DNA of 54,448 bases from Sporodiniella umbellata. Lineage: Eukaryota > Mucoromycota > Mucoromycetes > Mucorales > Rhizopodaceae. The position numbers were made by a program, and so were the translations under genes. Shown here one piece after another: positions 48,366-54,448 of this stretch. The stretch is from assembly GCA_025677835.1 (NCBI GenBank), contig JAIXMR010000143.1:1-54448 (forward strand), in the 5' to 3' direction. The notes under the pieces are model-generated. The model saw only the letters and a program-made list of their open reading frames with translations, was not told the origin of the DNA and did not search any database. Positions within the stretch are counted from its first letter, which is position 1. Each line of letters begins with the position of its first letter.

Positions 48366-50185
48366 ATGCATTCGTCACATATTCAACCTACCAAAGACAT
48401 ATTTAATGCCAATGACCCTAGACTGAAAGAGGTATGAGTTACCAAAAGAGATAACCAAAAAAAAAAAAAAGAGGCAACTCAAGAGTGCATAGGATGTGAT
48501 TGCGTTGATTTTACAATATTTACAAGACGAAGGGTATCATTTAGCTCATTCGGTTCTTTACGATGAGACGAGTGTCAAGTGGAAAGAGCGTGAGGAACGT
48601 ACGATGGAAACCAAACGACTAAAGAAGGCACTTTTGGACGGTGACTGGAACGAGGTTGAAAAGCTATGTACGAAACCATTGGTAAAGAACCATCGATCGT
48701 TTCTTTACTCTGTCTACCGACAACAGTATCTGGAATATATCGAGAAACGCGAGATTCAGAAAGCGTTCACGTTTCTCAACAAACGGTTAAAGCCACTGGA
48801 ACACTTTCAGACCAAACCCAACGAGTTCAAAGACATGTGCTACTTGCTCACCGCCAAATCGATTCATGAAGCAGCGAGTTTTAAGCAATGGGAAGGCATC
48901 ATGGCCTCACGAGAAGCACTGGTAGATCAATTGAATACTATGCTCGAGTTTGAAACTGCAGACAGAACGCATCATCGCCATATACCGCCCGATCGATTAC
49001 TGACCCTCCTGAGACAGGCCGTAGCCTATCAGATCGAATTCTCTCGATACCATCCCAAAATCGCGCCTACGGTGGATACGTAAGTCCCTCGTTCCTTGGA
49101 TAGCCCCCCTTTTTCAACTCTATTATCTCTATAGTTTATTGGACGATTACAGTGGCTTTGTGATACCCAACGCAATCCGTGCGACATTGAAAGGCCATGA
49201 GGGCAACGTGAAATGTATAGAGTTTATTGGTGAAGAAGGGAAAAAGATCGTGTCAGGTTCGAGTGATAACACCCTAAGGATTTGGGAAACGGAGACAGGT
49301 CGATGCCTGGACGTATTGGAAAGTCATCGCTCCAGAATCTGGGATGTGTCAAGTACCCAGTTAGGTGAGTTTGTAGCCAGTGCCAGTGGCGATGCCACTG
49401 TCAAAATCTGGAATCTGAAGAACAAAAAGGCCGTGTCGACCCTGACAGGCCATTCGGGTGATGTTTACTCGGTGCGGTATCACCCAGAGGAGGTAAGGCT
49501 TTCTTTTTTTTTTTTTTTTTGGTAGCCATACGCTGATGGGCCATTAGAATCATCTTGTCTCGGGTGGGTATGACAAGACCGTCCGCCTGTTTGATATCCA
49601 TACCGGCACGATCGTCAAGACCTTTCCAGGCCATCAACTGGCGGTCACCAAGACCATCTTTAATCCACTGGGCAATTTGATCATCAGTGGCTCTAAAGAT
49701 AACACCATCAAGTTTTGGGATATCGTGTCTGGACTCTGCATCCGTACCTTGTCTTTTCATCTGGGTGAGGTCACCTCGGTTGAGATGAACACCAGTGGTA
49801 CTTTACTCCTCAGTAGCTCCAAAGATAATTCCAATCGATTGCTGGATGTACGTATGGTACGCCCTTTACGAAAACTCAAAGGCCATCAAAATACCTCCAA
49901 AAACTTTATCCGTGCCAATTTTGCCAATCATCACCTCATCATGGGTGGTAGTGAGGATGGCATCGTCTCTATCTGGGATCAAGAGACCGGTGAAGTCCTA
50001 CAGAAATTAAGAGGTCACACCGGTGTCGTCTATGAAGCCGCCTGGAACCCAAAACAAGGCTTGCTGGCTAGCTGTAGTGACGATCAAACCGCAAAAATCT
50101 GGTGGTACGATGAAAAGGTAACTCGGGGGTTTGTCTTTCACTCTAAAAAAACAATTCCTTTCTTTAGGTTCCCTTGGGCGTTTAA
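48366..50185 (+). CDS. LisH-CTLH-WD40 protein, WDR26/Gid7-like
   Basis: Exons 48366-48431, 48493-49079, 49135-49492, 49548-50117 and 50168-50185; GT-AG; 532 residues from the conservative ATG 48366. The same frame stays open upstream to about 48315. A LisH motif (DVIALILQYLQDEGYHLAHSVL) and a CTLH region (LLDGDWNEVEKLC) are followed by the helical stretch IPPDRLLTLLRQAVAYQ, which resembles WDR26 (PPRRLQTLLRQAVELQ). Seven WD40 repeats follow (KIVSGSSDNTLRIWE, FVASASGDATVKIWN, HLVSGGYDKTVRLFD, LIISGSKDNTIKFWD, LLLSSSKDNSNRLLD, LIMGGSEDGIVSIWD, LLASCSDDQTAKIWW). WDR26/Gid7 are subunits of the CTLH/GID E3 ubiquitin ligase. The WD40 part is less diagnostic, so a paralogous LisH-WD40 family is possible. 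Confidence 0.75.
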
Positions 50186-50203
50186 AAATAAACAACCGTT
50201 GAC

Positions 50204-50224
50204 TCTCTCTCTCTCTCTCTCTCT
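50204..50224. repeat. (CT)n microsatellite
   Basis: CT dinucleotide run in the short convergent gap downstream of the WDR26-like gene. Confidence 0.9.
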
Positions 50225-50292
50225 TTGTACTTTTTTTTTTATTATTATTATTCAAACGCTTCACTCCAAAAAAAAAAAAACTATTTCTTTTT

Positions 50293-50758
50293 TTAACTAC
50301 GGTGATAATCAGGCAAATTGATGTATTGCCATTTTCCTTGATCATCAAGAGCAGTGACTCGCTTTTCTTGAATGGATGCTTGAAAACCTTTGGCAACCGC
50401 CATCTTGTTACGGGCTATACCCCCTAGATAGAGCGAGTGTTCAGTTTTCGTACACACATAAACTCTCCGTTTTTTGTTTTTGTTTACCTGGTTGATCAGA
50501 AGAAAGAGGAGTCATCAGCTTGAGTTTACTAGGCAAAGCTGAATGCTTGTAGCCCATCTCTGGATTGGATTGCTCTCGATTGAAAGGAGTACGCATAGAG
50601 GCATGGAGATCGGCTACAGGTTCTTCTGGAAGAATACCATCAGGAAGAACCATCTTCATTCGATTCCATTTTTCAATACGTGGATCGTTAGGACCTGAGA
50701 ACACAGCCAATGCTGTATGAAACGAAAGTACGGTGACTGCAAGTGAGAAAAGATGCAT
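50293..50758 (-). CDS. small uncharacterised protein with N-terminal hydrophobic segment
   Basis: Exons 50758-50488 and 50423-50293; GT-AG intron of 64 bases; 133 residues. Not recognised. Residues 1-18 (MHLFSLAVTVLSFHTALA) form a signal peptide or signal anchor; the rest is hydrophilic with regularly spaced Met/Pro (RMKMVLPDGILPEEP; MTPLSSDQPGG), and the C-terminal third (KGFQASIQEKRVTALDDQGKWQYINLPDYHRS split by charged residues) has no repeats or Cys. It is possibly secreted, or a membrane or mitochondrial inner-membrane protein. It converges with the WDR26-like gene (107 bases between stops) and diverges from LSM12. Confidence 0.65.
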
Positions 50759-51122
50759 CCTTGTTTTTTAAAAAAAAAAAAAAACAAGAAAAAAAAAAAA
50801 AAAAAAAAAAACAGAATATGTTTCTCATATCTTCACAATGGATTGAGGAATTTGTAAAGCACTCTCTAGCAGACAAAGGGTGGATTGAAATTTAAAGTAG
50901 GACCGCTTTTTCTACCAAATAGTCAACTCTACCTTGAAGAATGCTTGGTGCATAGCAAGTCTAATCCAACCTCTGGGTTGCTACCGTTTGAAAACGCGGC
51001 ATTTTTTCAGTGTCCGACTCGCTTGTCTTTTTAGGCAATGACTGACAGTGACACGATGAACACTCGTTGGACTCTTAAAAAAAAAAAAAAAAATTATTCT
51101 TCTTTTCTCCTTAATTGTAGAA
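50759..51122. promoter_or_regulatory. divergent region between the 133-residue gene and LSM12
   Basis: 364 bases with A-runs at about 50769-50783 and 50791-50811 just upstream of the minus-strand ATG, and about 51077-51092 before LSM12. No recognised motif. Confidence 0.45.
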
Positions 51123-51869
51123 ATGGATGAGGTTGGAAAAGAAACAAGGTTGAATCTGCTTTTAGGTCGCGCCATTAAACTAAAGACGATGAGTAATGAA
51201 CAAGTGGAGGGCACAGTGTATACATGCGACAAAGTGACCAACTGTCTTGTGCTTGATATCCTTTTTTTTGTTTTTTTCTTTTCTTTCTACTAACTGTCGA
51301 CTGCCTATCCTTAACTTTATAAAACACACTGCTCTACCCAAGATAAACACAACTCGTTTCGTATTCTAAAGATAGCGCACATCAAAGAGGTAGTGTCAGT
51401 AGAAGAGGAGAGGAAGGCGTATGCATCGATCGGATACATTCATCTGGATGCCTTAAAGAGCCGTGAAGCTACGGTACTCAAAGGGTTTCGCGATCAAGCT
51501 TCCAAAGTGGGTGTGGGTGTTACCAAGGACGGCCAGGACATATTCAACGCATTGAGCAAAACGTAAATACACTCCATCATAACTCACTTGACTGATCTTG
51601 CCCAACACCTTAGCTTGCCTTGTCATTGGTCCAAAGAATCCATCGTAGTCATGGACGAAATAGTCATCTTACCGCCCTACGGCATAGACCATTGTAAATC
51701 AAAGACTGAAACTCCCAGTACTTCCCTGGCAAGAGTAAAGAAAGTGGTAAAATCAAACACCTTTGTCTCTTTTACCCTTCTCATCATCTCTCTCCTCCCC
51801 CCCCCCCTTTTTTTTTTTTTTTTTTTGGTCTATTAGCTTGAGGGTGAACGAAAAAGATTGGGAAAATAA
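51123..51869 (+). CDS. LSM12: Lsm12 family RNA-associated protein with an AT-AC intron
   Basis: Exons 51123-51255, 51328-51562, 51614-51746 and 51837-51869; 177 residues. Lsm12 has a divergent Sm-like domain and a C-terminal AD (anticodon-binding-like) domain and acts with Ataxin-2/Pbp1-type partners in mRNA regulation. Seen: the Sm-like part (LLLGRAIKLKTMSNEQVEGTVYTCD then LVLDCSTQDKHNSFRILKIAHIKEV) and the AD domain (GVGVTKDGQDIFNALSKT, CHWSKESIVVMDEIVILPPYG, LARVKKV). The first intron has no workable GT-AG solution; the frame closes only with an AT-AC intron at 51256-51327, and the resulting LVL-D-CST join aligns with the family. The other two introns are GT-AG. Confidence 0.9.
51256..51327 (+). 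other. U12-type AT-AC intron (minor spliceosome)
   Basis: The 72-base intron starts ATATCCTTT, the full U12-type donor consensus, and contains ATCCTTAACTT (51308-51318), matching the U12 branch-site consensus TTCCTTAAC. It ends CAC with the branch AAC 12 bases before the AC terminus. Splicing here joins codon GAC across the intron and keeps the Lsm12 frame. Confidence 0.88.
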
Positions 51870-52029
51870 GTTGGAGAATAAACACTACCAGAGAAAAAAA
51901 AAAGCTTTTCTATACACATGGTTTTATTTTTAGTGGATGTACAGATTCTGTAAAAGGATAGGATTTTTTTTTTTTTTTTTTTTTGGTATTTTTTTTTTTT
52001 TTTTTTTTTTTCTTTTTGTATATTACAAA

Positions 52030-52832
52030 ATGGACGAACGACGTAGGCAACGTAGACAGCAACGTATATTAGAAGCTAGCCAAAGCCGTCTTTCCAAGAT
52101 TACAGGCACTGAGTATCGTAAATAACTTGTCAAAAGAGATGGAGGGGAGGGGGCCGACCTTCTTACTTTTCTTCTCCTAGCGGTAGAAAAAGCACCAGTG
52201 ATTCCAGAGTCCAGCCTTGCTCGTAGAAATAGTACAGACGATCCAAGTGAAGATTTAGGTGCACCTCAGCCCACACACCCTTTCAGCCAAAGTGTGTTTG
52301 GGGAAACACCTGGATTTTTAAAAGACATGCCCAAGACCTCTACTGCAGAGCGTCAAGAAACAACATTAAAATATTGGAATTTGGCTCATCTCACCCTCAT
52401 GTCTCTCTTGGGATTTTATACTGTCTATAGAGAAAGAGCAGACGGAGGCAGAGAGCAATTTGCATCTCTCTTGACCCAAAGTGCTTATTATGTCCCATCT
52501 GTCGTAATGTTTCTGTTTTTTTTTTTTGTTTTTTTTTTTTTTTTTTTTTTTTAAACAAAAAAAACAGGGTTACTCATCGTTTAGAATAGTCCTTCTTTTG
52601 GCATTTTGTGTTTTTGGAGATCGGCTTACAATCGGCAAGGATGCTATATCAGCAAGGGCAGGTCACTGATTCTCCTACTTTATCGCTTTTTGCCAGCCAA
52701 CTTCCTTACCCATTTGGGTCTGTTGTCAATGTCCTACTGAGGTATCGCTTAATCGGTAGTTGTCTGGTTCAAGACGTTTCGGTACTTGTCTTTATTCTTG
52801 GTTTCTCTATCGCTTTGTCCACACTAGTTTAA
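52030..52832 (+). CDS. GET2: GET2/CAMLG-like ER membrane receptor subunit
   Basis: Exons 52030-52117, 52181-52503 and 52590-52832; GT-AG; 217 residues. Get2 with Get1 is the ER receptor that takes tail-anchored proteins from the Get3 ATPase. The N-terminus has the Get3-binding signature: a basic cluster (MDERRRQRRQQRILEASQSR) followed by LSKITG. A polar linker (about 30-95) precedes three predicted membrane helices: one near YWNLAHLTLMSLLGFYTVY, one after the second intron (FFWHFVFLEIGLQSA) and one at the C-terminus (VSVLVFILGFSIALSTLV). The length is usual for the weakly conserved family. The second acceptor at 52589 was chosen because upstream acceptors lead to a stop. The leader is almost entirely poly(T). 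Confidence 0.83.
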
Positions 52833-53194
52833 TCTAGACTGATCCAAACACTTGACAATAAAAAGTAGAGATAGATGTATATAAAAGACGCAGACAAGAA
52901 AAGGAGAGAAATGGGAGTAAACGAGAAAGAGGGAGAGAGAGAGAGAGAGAGAGAGAGGGGATGTTTATACATCGTCTGTTGATTCTTCTACGCATATTCT
53001 TTGCATCAAAAAAGACACTGAACAGTTGAATAGAAATTCCCTCTGTAGCTTATGGACAATGGCATAAAGCTTCATTTCCATATATGGCGTGGTAGTGTAG
53101 CAAAGCTTATGATTATAATGTGTTCAAAATAAAATAAATCGCTCTTCTTTTTCTTTTTTTTCTTTCTTTTCTCTCTCTCTCTCTCTCTTTTTTT

Positions 53195-53230
<36 letters not shown>

Positions 53231-53239
53231 GTTCCCTTT
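52833..53239. promoter_or_regulatory. 407-base upstream region of the double-BTB gene
   Basis: Holds a (GA)n run at about 52932-52958, a (CT)n plus T-run at about 53171-53205 and a (TTA)n run at 53206-53230 just before the ATG. The simple repeats produce false Lys/Arg/Glu ORFs. No other feature is seen. Confidence 0.6.
53206..53230. repeat. (TTA)n trinucleotide repeat
   Basis: Uninterrupted TTA repeat directly upstream of the BTB start codon. Confidence 0.9.
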
Positions 53240-54448
53240 ATGTTTAAAGTTCCAACAAAGACACTTCAACACTCCTTATCCAATGTATTAAATAACGCAC
53301 AAGAATATCTGGCGGACATATGCTTCAACTATCCCACCCAAGTATGGGCTCACAAAGGTATCTATCTATCTCTATCTATCGATGTCTATTGTAAAACGAT
53401 ATACAAATCAATAGATTCATATATCAAAAAAACCACAAACCAAAAAAAAAAAAAAAAAAAAAAGTTTAACGCTATTGTTCTTGCCTTCGGGCAGCCTTAT
53501 TATTAGCGAGAGTCCCCAGGGAATTTCGAGAACAACACATGAAGAACCTGTTGACATGCAGTACATTAGATCTCAGTCTGGTCATGTCTTCAAGGTTACT
53601 TGAGCAGCTATTAAAGTTTTGGTACACGGCGGAGCTAGAGCCAGAAGCGAGAGAGGAAGTCAAGAGACTGGAGAAGACGACTGGACTGGTCTTGCTACCT
53701 TCGTACTCAGTGAGCGATCAAGAGCAATGGATTGCCGACCTAAAACGAATGATAGACGACCGGTTGTGTAGTGATGTGGTCTTGAATATCTTCCAAGTCA
53801 AGCAGCCACAGCCGGGTCAAGAGTTCCCTGCCCATCGGTTTATTCTGGCAGGCGGGTCTGACTATTTCCGCTCTGTGTTCTGTACCGAGTTTCGAGAGGC
53901 ATCGACGTCCTCTGTTCATCTTCCTTCCGACCTGTTCACGGCCGAGTCACTGCAGGTGATTCTCTACTACTTTTATACCGACCAATTGATTCTACCGGTC
54001 GGTCAAGAGACGATGCTGAGACAGAAGCGAAAGAGCCTGCGTGTGCTCCAGAAGGTCTATTCGGCCGCCAACTATCTCGGCCATACGGAGACGCTCTGTA
54101 AGGCAGTGTTGGTGCAGATGCAAGCATTATGTCATGACTTTTGCTGCGTCTGCTCCGACTGTGCTGCCCTGTTACCTTTCATGCTTTTCTTTGCCCATCG
54201 CCATCAGCAGCTGGCGTTAAAGGAACATCTGATCTCAGTGTATGCCAACCCGATCCTACATCCCCTCTGGTCCCAACGCGCCTTGGCTATTCTTGTTCAG
54301 CGAGAGCCAGACATGGTACAACCCATCCGTGAACGCGCCTTGGCCAACATTCATCAGGAGAACGCGCTCGATGTGCATTACTCGCTTCATCTCTGCCTGT
54401 CCTCTCTGCGTAGTGCCGACCCGGTCCCTACCTGGTCCCTTGGCTTGC
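53240..54448 (+). CDS. double BTB/POZ domain protein (partial, runs off the end)
   Basis: Exon 1 53240-53357, GT-AG intron, exon 2 from 53495 open to the window end: about 357 residues so far, no stop. Exon 1 ends in YLADICFNYPTQVWAHK and joins ALLLARVPREFREQ, giving a first BTB core (ADxxF ... AHKA ... RxPxFR). A second BTB follows at about residues 165-260 (SDVVLNIFQ, FPAHRFILAGGSDYFRSVF, LPSDLFTAESLQVILYYFYTD). A BACK-like helical region with several Cys (CHDFCCVCSDC) comes next. Paired BTB domains occur in LZTR1 and RhoBTB, which act as Cullin-3 adaptors; the N-terminus here lacks kelch or GTPase domains. The remainder lies outside the window. The base composition of exon 2 is richer in GC than its surroundings. 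Confidence 0.78.

Noticed and set aside
48366..50185. SMU1 as the identity of the LisH-WD40 protein
   Set aside because: The region after LisH (LLRQAVAYQ block and CTLH) and the WD repeats fit WDR26/Gid7 better than SMU1.
51241..51360. GT-AG intron solutions in LSM12 (donor GTGCTT, acceptor CCCAAG)
   Set aside because: They shift the frame to an early stop and break the Sm-like domain, whereas the AT-AC join is in frame.
51846..52029. Possible coding in the T-rich leader upstream of GET2
   Set aside because: The reading is only Phe runs from poly(T); the Get2 basic signature begins at ATG 52030.
53072..53272. Asn/Lys/Arg-rich minus-strand frame
   Set aside because: It is translated from (TTA)n, T-run and (CT)n simple repeats in the BTB promoter.

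Overview
The window comes from an intron-rich nuclear fungal genome. The gene set (26S proteasome chaperone Nas2, alpha-COP, cytosolic Hsp70, CDC45, a G-patch splicing factor, MUS81, GET2, Lsm12, argininosuccinate synthase) is generic eukaryotic or fungal. The style points to an early-diverging lineage, most likely Mucoromycota (Mucorales-like): introns mostly about 40-90 bases, very AT-rich spacers, pervasive poly(A)/poly(T) tracts, animal-like genes that ascomycete yeasts lack (TTC36-like, hexosaminidase-D-like, CIN85-like triple SH3), and one AT-AC minor-spliceosome intron. The assignment to Mucoromycota is inference; the gene calls rest on translated reading frames that I joined by hand across splice sites.

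Layout. 1-5.9 kb: GPI transamidase catalytic subunit (+), then 4.2 kb of AT-rich DNA with only weak coding relics. 5.9-12.5 kb: a membrane-anchored PC-esterase (+), a Pol5/MYBBP1A nucleolar protein (+), a GPI-anchored Ser-rich surface protein (-) and Nas2/PSMD9 (+). 14.8-25.7 kb: a co-directional + strand block of alpha-COP, Hsp70, hexosaminidase D and the CCA-adding enzyme. 25.8-34.3 kb: a - strand block of an unknown low-complexity protein, a CsbD-like stress protein, CDC45, TFIP11/Ntr1 and argininosuccinate synthase. 34.3-37.3 kb: AT-rich spacer. 37.3-44.4 kb: a PhyH-like dioxygenase (+) converging on an alkaline phosphatase (-), then MUS81 (-). 45.3-54.4 kb: TTC36-like (+), triple-SH3 protein (-), WDR26/Gid7-like (+), a small unknown secreted or membrane protein (-), Lsm12 (+), GET2 (+) and a double-BTB protein running off the end (+).

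The genes are housekeeping and do not form a pathway cluster. Loose themes are GPI anchoring (transamidase plus a predicted GPI-anchored client), membrane traffic (alpha-COP, GET2, SH3 adaptor), genome replication and repair (CDC45, MUS81) and RNA processing (TFIP11, Lsm12, CCA enzyme).

I resolved 80 introns. 79 are GT-AG. One, in the Lsm12 gene, is AT-AC with the full U12-type donor and branch signature, and it is the most noteworthy observation here. I saw no mobile element with intact coding capacity, no rRNA or tRNA gene that I could defend, and no CRISPR array.
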